A DNA stretch of 64,000 nt from Schistocephalus solidus (taxonomy: Eukaryota > Platyhelminthes > Cestoda > Diphyllobothriidea > Diphyllobothriidae), in contig WEDG01002894.1 in assembly GCA_017591395.1 (NCBI GenBank), forward strand, positions 276,929-340,928, read 5' to 3'. The notes beneath the pieces were generated by a model, which was not told the origin of the DNA, made no database searches, and saw only the letters and a list, made by a program, of their open reading frames with translations. The translations under genes and the position numbers were made by a program. This document shows positions 33,880 through 45,255 of the stretch, one piece after another. Each line of letters opens with the position of its first letter. Position 1 is the first letter of the stretch.

Positions 33880-35148
33880 TCTTGATGATTTTCGGTAACA
33901 CTGGTTTTCTTTAGTGAGAACGCTGGGCGTTACGGAATCAGTTCTTACATCTCTTTGGGCAATTGGTTCCCTGATGGTTTTGGATTTAGTGAGGTGGCTG
34001 CCGTTGTCCTTAGAACAATCGGTTGGTTCAATGGAAAATTCGTATTCTTTTGAACTACCTTACCCTTAAAAATAGCCAGATTGTGTTCGCCAGCCTTCAG
34101 TCTTGATTGTAGTTCCAAGACAAGTTCCCAGCGTTTCAGCCTTTCCGCAAGGAAGTAGTCTGGTTGAAAAAACCTCTTTATGTGTGTGATGGAGGTTATT
34201 TTTTTGGATAGGATTGCCTTGATTTGGACTCTGCTCTCTATAATTATTTTGAAAGGTCGCGGTCGCGGCGTTCCTAGGCTGTCTTCAGACTTTTTGCCGA
34301 TCTAGAATGCTTTAATAACTTTAACTTCCACGCCCGGTGGGAGCAACTGGTTTAGGAGGCCATTAAACGAAGCAAGGACTTCGGCGACACGGTCTTCAGG
34401 TCAGACTGCAGTTGACTCGTGCAAACCCTGAATAACTAAACACTGTTACCGATCCTGGTGCTTGGAATTTTCGCTTCCTCCTAAGTTCTCCTTAGGGGCA
34501 CGAGAACGGTTTACAGAGCTCTCGTTGGGATTTAGTCTACCTCTGACCATACTCTCATCTGAAGGCTTCAATGAATCCATCAGAGTTGATTGTGACTTTG
34601 TCCTCCTGTTGTGGTTTTTCCCCATTGCAGCTTGCCACGCGTTTGTTTCTTGGGATTCAACTACGGGCTCTTTAGAACACCCAAGATAGCAATATGAGAT
34701 TTGTGGTTTGCTCTGGTCGTCGTCCGTAGGATTCAGAGACTGTATTCCTGTTATCCGGTCGTTATGGGTATTCGCGTCCGAACATTGTGAGCTGTAACAA
34801 TGTAGATTTGATACTTTTGGTGCTTTAGTCACTACCTTTTTTAACTGGAATATTGCTAAGCGTATTTCGTCGAGTAATGTTATCTTGCAAGAGCTTCCTT
34901 AAGTCTGCAAGCTCATTTTCCAGTTTTTGAACTTTAAGTAAAATATGAGAACATCCAACGCAAGATTCGTCCTCGTAGCCGACGGATTAGGATGCGATTA
35001 CGCTTTTTGCGCGCTTTGCTGGTTTTTGGTTGTAAGTATAAACTGATTGAGTGCCAGTCGTGGATGTCGAATCCAGCTCGACAGGCTTTCCTTTAAAGGA
35101 AGTTCCGTGACTGGTTCTGTTGCTAGCAAACAATTGTTTTGAGCCCAT
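33880..35148 (-). pseudogene. LINE-2 ORF1
   Basis: The start is MGSKQLFASNRTSHGTSFKG. A Cys-containing motif followed by a leucine-rich coil (ESCVGCSHILLKVQKLENEL) lies at 34,965-34,900. A frame change near 34,830 leads to a Ser/Asn-rich linker. Further frames give an RNA-binding-like C-terminal domain with PRPRPFKIIIESRVQ, FFQPDYFLAERLKRWELVL and RLKAGEHNLAIFKG. Stops at about 34,985 and 34,830 and several shifts inactivate it. In CR1-like elements this protein is the nucleic-acid-binding partner of the reverse transcriptase. Confidence 0.7.
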
Positions 35149-35640
35149 GAATGTTAAAAAACTGCGTAAAATTATGTTCTCCTTTGAGCGTATAACGAAA
35201 ATTTCCGACTGGCTTTGGAGTATGGCGAGTATTTAATGCAATATGAGCAAAAATGTTTATACTTGTTCAAAAACGCTTTTGAAAATACTATAAACGGTAT
35301 GAAGGATATTCAGGAACGACTCAGCCGTTTGGAGATGTCGAAGGTCCTGGATAACTGCAGATCTTCACGAGGTTGTACACGTTTGGTTCCCTGAGTGGTT
35401 GTCAGTTTTTGTTGGTGCAGAGACTGCGCAGTCCACTTGAATAAGATGATAAACAAATTCCAATTTGATCCGTTTTATGACGAATTTTGGCACAAGAAAG
35501 AATTCCAGATGAGCAGGAAGCAATTAAGTACGTGCAGTTGAAACAGTATTGTTCGGAACAGTCCTAGTGAAGTGGTAACGAAAATCAAATTGTCCAAGTT
35601 GGAAAACAAATAATTGGTGGTGCTTATAGGGTCTTCAAGG
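35149..35640 (-). other. Probable 5' untranslated region of LINE-2
   Basis: Between the LINE-2 start codon and the break in LINE-3. A 30-codon plus-strand coil (GMKDIQERLSRLEMSKVLDN) is readable at 35,300-35,360 but stands alone. No promoter motif is recognisable. Confidence 0.4.
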
Positions 35641-38560
35641 TCAAGAACAGAATGGAACCCAGAACGCTCCCCTGTGGAACCCCACTGTGAAAGGTTTCCC
35701 AGTGCGACTTTGCACCACCATTACAAACGCGTTGATGCCTACCTGTGAGAAATTCAGCCAACCATTTGAGTAGGTTGCCAGTCAAACTCATTTGACGCAG
35801 CTTCGATATCAGGCATCTGGGTGCGATCCTGTCAAAGTTTGGTTGAAGGCATTGGCTGCCAAACCCATTTTTAATGCTTTCGTCCACCTTTCCATGGACG
35901 TTTGCAGGTTTGCGAGTCAGGATTAACCATTTCAAAATCCATGTTGATATGATTTTAGCAGTTTTTCTCTTCAAAATGCCTAATCAGTTCCGTTTTATCT
36001 TCTCCATTATTTCGCAACAAATACTTGTGAGACTGACTGGGGTGAAACTATTTGGTGATGTTCTTTTCCACACTGTATAGACGGAGGTTATATTGGTTTG
36101 CCTCCACTCGGAAGGCAGAAATCCCGTCTCAATCGAACTTTCAAAGATTTTGGAGTATGGAGAGACCAGCTGGTCGGTGAGTTTGTTCAGAACTATTTCG
36201 GATATGCCATCAGGGCCAGGCGATTTAGTGGTTCTTAGCCGTTTCAGAAGTTTTCTTACTGTGTTTGTTGGGAATGTGACCGTAATTATTTTATCTGTGA
36301 GTGATCTTCCTAGTCAAAAGACGGATCCTCTCTATACATAAACATAAGTAAACTGGCTAAGAGGTTGGTCTTATCAGAGTTATCGGTTAGATAGTTTCCA
36401 TGATAGTCTTTAGGTAAGGAATGGAGTCCCGATTTCCTTTTGCCTTATTCACCTAAGCAAAGAACGATTTCGAGTTTTTTGGTATGCCTTTGACTATTTC
36501 TGATTCAAAAGCTGATCTTTATTTTCTCCGAAGATTCCGACACTGATTTCGCTGTTTTTTAAAAGTGGAAAAATTTTCGGGTTGTTGGTAGCTGGCATAT
36601 GTTCACCACAGTCTCCTTTTCTTCTTGAGATACCTTTTCATTTCCGATGTCACCCACTCGGGTCCGGAGACCCGCAATCTCCTTTTAAGTAGACAGCACT
36701 TTTCTACCAACTGCTGGATCGAGTTTGGGTCAGGTTCGTGTGAAGGTCTCCAAACTATCTCATTCAGTAGTTCTTTCCCTTCGGAATAATCCCCTTCCCA
36801 TACATATCTCTCTCTAACTGCTTGAAGTTCAGGTACAGAAAAATGACTGAACTCCCAAACAAGTATGCAATGATCACTTCGTCCGCAATAATAAAAAATT
36901 GCTTATTTAAGGCCCAGAGGGCCTCATCCTTACCAACTTAGCATCGTGATATAAATAAATACAATGTTGACAATTGCTGCCCTATGTGAAAAACCATATT
37001 AACAGCAGAAATTAGTAGTATAGTAGGCATATCCGATTCAGAATGATTCACCAATTTTAAAACAACAGCCAACAATTTTTGGAATATAAAGCACACTAGG
37101 AAAAAATCAGGGAAAAAATCAGACGATTAAATCGGAGGCGGAGCTTGGCGAGCAACTAATTTAAAAAGAAAAACTAGGAGAAAAAACAGCTTCTCTACGG
37201 TTGATGGGATTGGTACGATGCAATGGGATAGTACTGTGATGTTGCTGACAACGTATGAGGGTTCGAGTGCTGGGTGCGAGATAATATAACAGCCAGAGCT
37301 ACTTTTTATAAACATCAGAGAAGTGAGAGAGAATGAAATCATTGTAGAAATGAAGAGTGGAAAGTAGAGGTCACGAGAACATCCCCAAGATGTGACCTTG
37401 CTGACTGATGAGATCCAAAGAGCTTGACTGCTGCCCCTTTCGGAATCGCGTGTCCATTGTGGCGTGTTGGGTAAGAAGCGCGTCAGTTACCAAGTTAAGT
37501 AATTTCTGTTCGAATGAATTTTCCTATCGTCAGCAGTACATTGATTTCCCAATCGATATCTGGAGGGTTGAAATCTCCAAAAATTTACACATGTTTGCTA
37601 CGACAAATTTTTTGATAGCCGTGATGAGTACTTCGTCCGTATCATGGTAATATGGAGGTCCAGTTGGTTTACGACTTTCAATTTACAACTTTTTATTTCC
37701 TTAAACATGTTCCTATTTGATGATGGACCATCCGGAATGTAGCCAATTCCATTTCGTATAAACAAGGCGATTGCTCCACTTCTACGTTCATTTCAGTATG
37801 TGTGGACAATTTGAAGTCCGTCCAGTTTGACTTCTGCGTCTGAAATTCGCTCATTTAACCAGGTTTCTGTTAGAGCTATGAAGTCAGGTTGCAAATGGTC
37901 TGTGGAAAATTTTCTTTCATTCATTTTGCTGAATAGACTGCACAATTGTGTGCATCATTGGCATCTTTTTTATTCTCTCGATCTGTGAAGATAGTTTTTT
38001 GTTTCTTGCGCCTGACGATAGTTGCTGGATAATTCACAAGATATATCTAATCCCCTGTTTTGGTTAAAATCTACAGGCATATTCTAGGGCTGTTGACCAG
38101 GGTGGTTGCCGTAAATTTAACCGGATGATCCGTTAGAAACTAGCGCACTGTTTTTATGAGTTTGTTGTCTACTATTTGCAGGTTCATTTCCTTCTCAAAT
38201 TGACGTCTTTCAATTCTACCACCAGTGTCCTCATTATTCATCTGATCGATGGGAGAATATTCCGGCTAAGAAAAAACACTCTACACTGATTGGTTCGTAG
38301 CCTAGACTTTTAAGACCGCAGTAGATTTACCTGGTGTTTGCTTCCGAAGACGACATTCAACGGTCTTGGTCGCACCTCCTGCGTTTCCTTTCTAAGGAAA
38401 GGCCCCAATCGACAGATCTTTTAAATTTCAACTATCTCACCGGGTTCTTGAGTATCATTCAATAAGTTTTGAAATGTCAGCAGATCCTGTTTTGCCCTTT
38501 TCTGAGGTTTTGCCAGTAACCTCGAGGACACCTTGAACTAAAAGACAGAATGATCTGTCA
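35641..38560 (-). mobile_element. LINE-3, 5' part: ORF1 end, endonuclease, reverse transcriptase
   Basis: Reading down: ORF1 C-terminal text with RPRPLNVVFGSKHQ (about 38,360), endonuclease PDFIALTETWLN (about 37,890) and FGDFNPPDIDWEINVLL (about 37,580). After an inserted fragment come the fingers TTKSPGPDGISEIVLNKL (about 36,220) and WLAEFLTGRHQRVCNGGAKS, then GVPQGSVLGSILFL at about 35,640. There the sequence jumps into the LINE-2 region. The continuation (IYVNDC) is at 27,996, so about 7.6 kb has been inserted. Confidence 0.75.
36885..37380 (-). mobile_element. 3' fragment of a LINE-2-family element inserted in LINE-3
   Basis: Blocks match the LINE-2 3' region at 30,770-31,190: GGAGGCGGAGCTT against GGAGGCAGAGTTC, CTAGGAGAAAAAA against GTAGGAGAAAAAA, and the pattern of GATGG/GGTAAG pieces. 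It interrupts the LINE-3 endonuclease between the ADEV-like block and GDFN. It is a typical 5'-truncated LINE insertion. Confidence 0.55.
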
Positions 38561-38659
38561 GGGACAAACCTAAGTCTGCATTGCTAGTGGGGGTTGGGGT
38601 GTTTGTGCTGATGGTGATAATAGGGGGTGGTGAGCATAAATGGACTTGTCATTGGTTCG

Positions 38660-41600
38660 TCATCACCACGGTGAGTCTTCGTCTCCAGCCACGCAGGAGA
38701 AGTCAAGGTAAGCGAAAACCAGGTACGTTGAATAGTGTTTTGTTGAAATTGCCTAATAACCATCGCCATTTGAGCAACGAAATGGCTCTCCGGCTAACCA
38801 ACCTTCTAGATGCTGATGAGGACATCTCCGTGGAAAACCGCTGGTGCCACCTGAAGGACACGGTCAAGTCCAACACCCTGGATGTCTTCAGCCACAAATT
38901 TTGTCAACACTAGGACTAGTTCGATTACATTGACGCAGCCATCAAACCTCTGCTCACCACGAAGAAGCAGGTGCAAAAAGGCTACGTTGACCGCTCTACT
39001 GATCCAAATGAGGCTGCCTTCCACTGAAATTTCTGTAATGTGCAGCATCGGCCTAGGGAAACATAGGACACCTGGATGGCTTACAACGCCAACGAGATCC
39101 GAGGGTGCGCGGACCGCAACAAATAGAAGAACTTCTTCGCTACCATCAAGGCATTATACGGTCCTCCCGTCAAAAAAACCACTCCTATTCTCAACGCTGC
39201 CGGAAATACCTTATACCCTGAGAAAATGCAAATCCTGAAGTGCTGGGCTAAGCAATTCAGAAGCATTTTTGAACGGCCCTCCGCCCCCTCCAACGCCGCC
39301 ATCGACCGACTGCCTCAAATGAGAATAAACGCGGATCTTGATCTCCTGCCCCTTCTTCAAGAAACCACCAGAGCCCTGCAGCAACTCTCCAATGGGAAAA
39401 CACTAGAGCAGACGCGATTACTACTGAAATTTTAAAGCATGGCAGCGCTCAAATTGTGGATGAGCTCGCAGCGCTCTTTCAGGAGATGTGGCACCAAGGA
39501 CATGTCCCTCAGGATTTCAAGGATGCCACGATCGTTCATCTCTAGAAGAACAGGGGGAACCTCCAGCTCTGTTACAACCACCACAGTTATCATCGCCAAA
39601 AACATATTCTCCTGCATTCCCGTCAATCACCTTAACAGTCACCTAGAAAAAGGATTCCTTCGCGGCACCACCGATATGATCTTCGCTGCGAGCCAGCTGC
39701 AGGAGGAGGGTCAAAAAATGTGGATTTACTTCTACTAAACCTTCGTGAACCTAAGGAAAACCTTTGATATGGTAAATCGCAAAGTATTGTGGATTCAGCT
39801 ATCTCGAGCGATTAATTCACATGGTGTGTCATCTCCATCACGTCAGGTCGACCGTCGTATTCTGATGATGTCAACCGTATGCTCCACAGAAGGGTGCGTG
39901 CAGGGGGCGGTGACTTGTACGCAAATTAGTTTTAAGTGATAGTAGACTTGCACTGCATCAACCACACTCTCTCTTCCCTTACCCGCCTGTGCTTGGTGTC
40001 AAGGCATAGTCAAGAAGACCGGAGGTGGGGTTTGGTGCAAATAAAGCATCTCACACAGAGTGGGAAAGCGGAGTGTGGCATTAACCTCTACCTACGCACG
40101 CCAATTTTGGGCACGCGCAACCCCATGCTCGGAATTTGTTATGGGACCGCATCCCATAATAATGACACCTGCCACACCCTGATTAGATCTAGCGCATTAA
40201 ACATGCGGCATGCTTAGGGGGCACAAGCATTTAGGGTTATCAGCTCCATGATGACATGATGGCGCTCGCAAGGAAAACGGAACCGTCTCAGAGGAATTCG
40301 CTGTGACCAACAGACGGAAGCAGGGCTGCGTTCCCGCGCCTATCCTCTTTCAATCTAATGAAATATGTCCGGTTAGTGGACGCCTACCTTGATGAACGCC
40401 CCGGGTTCCATATATCCTAAAAGATGGAAGGCCGACTCCTCAACCCGCGGCGGATGCATGTCCACTCGCGTGTATCCACAGCCACCATCCACGAAATGAC
40501 GACCGCGCTGACGGCTGCGCACTCAATGCAACGAAAAACGGGGACGTGCAAATAAACATGGACCATTTCGCTGCCACTTGCGGAAACTTCGGCTTGACCA
40601 TAAACAAGGAAAAAAGGTGACCATGCACCAACTGCACCCAGTACCCCCTATATTGCACCGCTCAGCAATGTCAATGATGCTCCAATGAAAACCATGGACA
40701 TCTTCACCTGCCCGGACAGCACAAAAGTCAACGATATGGTCAACAACCGGATCGCCAAAACCATCGAAGCCTTCAGGTGCATGCAAAACATCGTCTGGAA
40801 TCTACATGGTCTCCACCTCAGCACCAACCGCAATATGTCCAAAGCTGTCATTTTGCCTACGCTGCTGTATTAACAGAGACCTGAAATGTCTACCAGAACA
40901 AGGCACTGAAGCTCGACCACTTCCATCTCAGCTCCCTCCGCATAATACTGAAGCTGAGATAGCAAGACAGGATCCCGGACACACAAGTGCTGGAACGAAC
41001 AGGCCTCCTCAGCATTTACGATCACATGAACTAACTACAACTACACTGGAGCGGCTACCTCGTGAGGATGGATGACGAGTGACTACCCAAACGACTCTTC
41101 TCTGAAGATTTTTCCACGGGTTTTCATCGACGAAGGGGGCAAGAGCGGCGCTATAAAGAGACTCGGAGGTCTTCCTTAAAGCAACTCTAAATCAATTCGG
41201 CAAACTGAGAGGGCCTCGCCCAGAACTGACAGACCTGGAAGTAGGAAAGTGAAGATAGGAGCAGCAATCTATGAAGCCAACCGAATTGCCACAGTCATGG
41301 CAAAACGGACGGCACGAAAGTCACAAAAGCCCCGGCCAAACACCACCAATATTCCAGCCATCGAAACATGCCCACACTGTTATCGCATCTTCGCGCGAGA
41401 CTCGGACATGTAAGACACATCTGGAGGAAGTGCAACAACAATCTGACAACTTCATCTTCTACATCAAAGAACATATCCTCTACCAACACTGCTTTAAGCC
41501 CCATGGTGACCACCACCACCACCATCAATTCCCTCACTTGCATCACCAAAGGGACAACCTATGAGTACTCGCCACCTGATTTTAACACGACCACCACAGC

Positions 41601-41830
41601 CCCCTACCAGCGATGGGGACACGGACCTAACCTGAACTCAATGTGATCGCACCTTCGCCGTCCCTGCGACACTGTACCGTGTAGCATATGGTGGGCATCA
41701 TCGAAACGGACAGTCGAACTTTCATGGTGGGTCGTCGGGAGTATTTTCAACGAAGGTAAGTGGTATATGGGCGAGGGTCATCGTCTTCGCGGTGGTTTGT
41801 AGCTCAGATGATGGGCGTGATGTGAGTGAC
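38660..41830 (+). mobile_element. RTE-like element with zinc-finger tail, left copy
   Basis: Pieces in order: KRKPGTLNSVLLKLPNNHRH and ENRWCHLKDTVKSNTLDVF (linker after the lost endonuclease), ADRNK and KNFFATIKALYGPP, QILKCWAKQFRSIFERPSA, DLDLLPLLQETTRALQQLSN (fingers), QEMWHQGHVPQDFKDATIVH, GTTDMIFAASQLQEEGQKMW and the AFD-like block NLRKTFDMVNRKVLW. An insertion of about 400 bases follows (39,843-40,240). Then GRLLNPRRMHVHSRV-type palm text, [20 protein letters not shown] and the C2H2-like TCPHCYRIFARDS near 41,370. A Thr/Ser/Pro-rich linker and a decayed second finger end it. Many frame changes; dead. Confidence 0.8.
39843..40240 (+). repeat. Dispersed repeat inserted in the RTE-like element
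   Basis: Matches 11,825-12,040 (see there). It separates the NRKVLW part of the reverse transcriptase from the EEFAVTNRRKQGC part, which in other members of the family are only some 30-40 codons apart. Confidence 0.6.
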
Positions 41831-42689
41831 GGCGGGCACAACGCTTTGTTTACCGTTGTTAAGATCGTCGTAATAGGCTTCACGGCAAAGAGCTGAGGAT
41901 AGAGACAATTGCGGAGGCATTTGCGTTGTTAGTGTACTGAATCCGACGATATTTATTGAGTTCAATTTGTGCGCTGCGTGTTCGTTACCAGCATGATCAT
42001 GAGGGGAGATGCTATAAGGTAGTGTTTTGGTGCTCTGCGTATGAATCACTCAGGACCCCCGAATTTCTACATTAATTCCTAGATTCCACTATAGTAAATA
42101 TGACACACATGGGCATAGCACTATGTAGTAAGAGTCCTGAGTTTGTGGGTTTGCAAGCTAAGGGAATAATTTCCTTGTGTTTTTGGAACGAGAGTTAGAC
42201 TGCATTTACACCCTTCTTGAGTTGAACTTGATTATATCTCCCACCACGATGCCAATTGAGCTCATGATCCGCAAGCAATAAAAAGTGACTACATGTAGCA
42301 CCGAATGTTGTGCCTTATGTTATCAGTGTTCGGTGTAAGTTGGAGAAGTCAATGGTTTGTCTGTGTGGGTGTGTGCGAGATATAGAGAGATGGAAGAGAT
42401 GGGACTCTGCCAAGCTCCGTCTCAGCATTTAACTGCTCATTAAAAAATTGCGCGTGTTAGCAGTTACGGTTTGGAATATTGCCATTTGTGGAGGATCAAC
42501 TCGGACATGCATAGAACCGAGCTGCAGCAGTTTCTTCTTAATGCGGCTTCTATGACACCCTCAATTACAAAGGATTACATGGTAAACCACAGTGGCAGCA
42601 CAGGTGCAAGCTAAAGGCGTAGTAAAAAATGCTGCTGGTACATAACACAACTGCGAAAAGTCTAGCTCATAAGTGGGCTACCTGAGCGT

Positions 42690-42922
42690 TTCTCATGGCT
42701 CTCTGATAGATACTCCAGTTTCGGAACTTTTATGTTAAGTTCCTTCCGAAATCAAACGTTTATTTAGAATAAAGCCAGCACCGTCCAAAAGTTGATATGC
42801 ATATTTGGGCCGACGTTCATCAGCCACATCGGGTTAACCGCGTCATATTTATTAACCTGCCGGTAGTGTACATAGAGATAACACGATACACCATAATGAA
42901 AACACAGTTATAATCACGTAAC

Positions 42923-42994
<72 letters not shown>
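42690..42994 (+). mobile_element. Left-arm-specific insertion ending in (AT)35
   Basis: In the right arm the text TAAGTGGGCTCCCTAACCGT runs on within about 30 bases to CAGACCGATTAACACCAAG. In the left arm about 300 bases lie between the same anchors, ending in a perfect AT run at 42,925-42,994. The body has no coding potential and no resemblance to the SINE. The right-arm spacer TTGGTCTGTGCTTATAAATC has no left counterpart, so the site was replaced, not simply interrupted. Confidence 0.7.
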
Positions 42995-42998
<4 letters not shown>

Positions 42999-43365
42999 CC
43001 GATTAACACCAAGTTAGGAAGTAATTTCTGAGGAAAGTAAAACTTAAAAATCCTCGCCTAGATCAGCTCCAAGACCCACGAGAAAACCTTGACGCGTAGC
43101 GTTAGTGATAAGGTCGTATATGAAACGCGAATATGGGCCATTTTACTCTATCATTCATTAAGCTCACTCCTACCTCCAGCCGTCTTGACTTAAGGTTGCA
43201 TTTAGAACACAGTTGGTGTGGTACTGGAAGGCAAGATAGATGCGATGCAGTTCTGCTTCACCACAAAATAATTGAAGGGTGTTACGGTTTCGCCCTTAAG
43301 GAACGATTTCCAGATTTCCTGGAACAATCATTAGGCAAGTTTATAGATTTATGACTGACTAATGA

Positions 43366-43450
43366 TGCCGGCATACCTACAAAGACCAACGAGACTGGAA
43401 TGGTCATTTCTGCGTTAAGTTCCATTGTCAGTCAGCATCAATATTGGGCT
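43366..43450 (-). repeat. Decayed SINE body fragment, left arm (mate at 52,480-52,555)
   Basis: The minus-strand text GCAGAAATGACCATTCCAGT followed by CTCGTTGGTCTTTGT corresponds to the array unit downstream of its hammerhead second core. The first core (CTGATGA) is not preserved. Present in both arms, so it predates the inverted duplication. Confidence 0.6.
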
Positions 43451-43954
43451 CAAGCGAGTTCGATGATCGAATTCAGTCAGTCGACACTTACTCTCATATT
43501 TATGATGCGAACGAAGACTCACCAATAGTATCTCTCGAGGGTTTTTAATAACCAATATTTCAAACGTCGTACATGGTGAAGTTTCTGCTAAAGCAATGAA
43601 CTTGATTCCAACGGTGTCGAAATAAATCTTTACAGAACGCTTATTGTAAGTGAGGTGTGAAAATTCGATCCAAGCATTTGGAAATATTTAGTTGACACTA
43701 ACAATTATTTCCTTAAAGATATTCACAAGTTTTTATTTACTGAGAGAAATCTGAGTTTATTGACCGCGCAGAATCACCTCTGCTTTCGGCGATCCGATAC
43801 GTCATTACCTTGTTACATAGCCAAAGTTGGCTGATAAACGTTTTCCATATGGTTAACTTTGTTTGGAGGGATACAGGGACTATTCGGCATATGCACCCAA
43901 GTACTAAAGTTCTTGTAGAATCAGTGCTAGTGGAAAGTGAAAAAGTGCCCGTGT

Positions 43955-44143
43955 TTACGTATATACAATAAAAGATGGAGTGATGGGCTGATAATTGTTC
44001 AAAGCAAATGCAGTTATCAATAAACTTTTGGTGCGCATAACGAGTTTATCACGTACTCTTGCCATTCGGATTTCCAGGGCTTGTTTAAGATCCTCAATGC
44101 ACATCATAGCATCTAGCAGATCGGATTCAAGGCGATTGCGCGC
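43955..44143 (-). pseudogene. Orphan copy of the last exon of the coiled-coil gene
   Basis: Inverted copy of the exon at 51,765-51,953. The acceptor (T tract, TTTTCAG) and coding text ARNRLESDLLDAMMCIEDLK are intact. The exons that encode the N terminus exist only once, in the loop, and point the other way, so this copy has no matching 5' exons. It is expected to be a non-functional duplicate unless another promoter serves it. Confidence 0.55.
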
Positions 44144-45042
44144 CTGAAAATAAAAAAACACGGTAAATTTATGCACCACTTGCTGTTTTTCGATAAGCAG
44201 GATACTATACCACGCTCCATAATCAAATTTATCCTCTCTTAAATAAGATCCCGATTACGGCCAAAACATTAATTGTTTGAGACTGTTCTTTTCAAACTAA
44301 AGCTTCCTACAAATAACCATATTTCCTGCTGTTTTATTTGTTAATCGAAATTATACATAATCAGTATATGGCAAAATTGTCAAGCGTCTTTGTGTAAGCG
44401 TCCTTGGGGACGGATGTGTCCACAACGTCCTCATGTTTATCTTATTTGCGTAGATAAATCTGAGCTTTCTATAAAAGAACAGCTTGCAGTGTTCCGTTAT
44501 ACTAAAGGTGGGATTATGCAGTGTAGTTAAGAAAAGAAGCAATAAAATAATGCCTGGATTACAGTTATTCATAAAGCATTCGTGGAAAAGCACGCCACAC
44601 CACTTCAGCCATTTGTATTTCATGGAAAACGTCCCTTGTTTTGTATGGTTATTTTAATCATGCAACGATGTGTCTTAAGACGAGATTGTCCCGATAAAAA
44701 TGAACTAAATGTTGTTTATATGAGCTCCTGCTGTTGTACTGTAGTTTTATAAAAAAAGGAAGGGGCAAACCACAAAAAGCCTTAAATTGGCCATTATTTG
44801 TTACCCCTACAGAGTTTTCTTGAAGCTAACTTTACAGCGACCCACAGCTCCAAGGAAAAATATTGGTAGCTCTATGCAAAAAAACAATAATGGAAATGAT
44901 TATATACACACCAGACATACTGAACGCTTCCACATGGACATTTACGTTTTTTAACTCACAGCGAGTGTAAACTTTGAAAGTTCAATAATTGAACCACTGG
45001 TGGCTGGGCTTCATCTATTGCGTCTGTAATGTAAGTTTGGAT

Positions 45043-45255
45043 TCAGTAGACTTTATGTTTTTTGTGTGCAGTTTTTACGATACCACTTAACTTATACGTA
45101 GCCGTGTTTAAATAAGATGGATAATTCAGTAAAGGGAATTTCCGTTCTGCTCCAGCACTTGCTTTGATTTTACCAGCATATCGTTTTAATAGTTCATACA
45201 CCACACAACACTGCCTGACTTTTTTAAGCGAATCCAAACTTCTTTGGGTTTTCAT
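45043..45255 (-). CDS. Left-arm copy of a 79-aa frame, frameshifted
   Basis: Same frame as 50,657-50,896 (MKTQRSLDSLKKVRQCC...). A run of six A instead of five near its end shifts the frame, so the product ends HKKHKVY after 70 residues. This is one of few differences in this part of the arms. Confidence 0.3.
   Translation of the reverse strand: MKTQRSLDSLKKVRQCCVVYELLKRYAGKIKASAGAERKFPLLNYPSYLNTATYKLSGIVKTAHKKHKVY

Larger units (their letters stand above)
30576..35148 (-). mobile_element. LINE-2: near full-length but broken CR1-like element
   Basis: ORF1 starts at 35,148 (MGSKQLFASNRT) and runs down to about 33,880. It is followed by the endonuclease (33,850-33,400), linker (33,236-32,874), reverse transcriptase (32,862-31,640), C terminus (SLSAFKRRLHIYL, 31,371-31,186) and a 600-base 3' untranslated region with an AAAT-type tail at 30,576-30,590. 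The catalytic block is FIYADDLKCVYSF at about 32,075-32,040. A part of the endonuclease that should contain GDFN is deleted. Frameshifts occur at the AFDKVPH block and in ORF1. It abuts LINE-1 exactly at that element's truncated endonuclease. Confidence 0.8.

Noticed and set aside
33418..33885. 155-aa plus-strand frame
   Set aside because: Antisense shadow of the LINE-2 endonuclease, whose motifs are clear on the minus strand.
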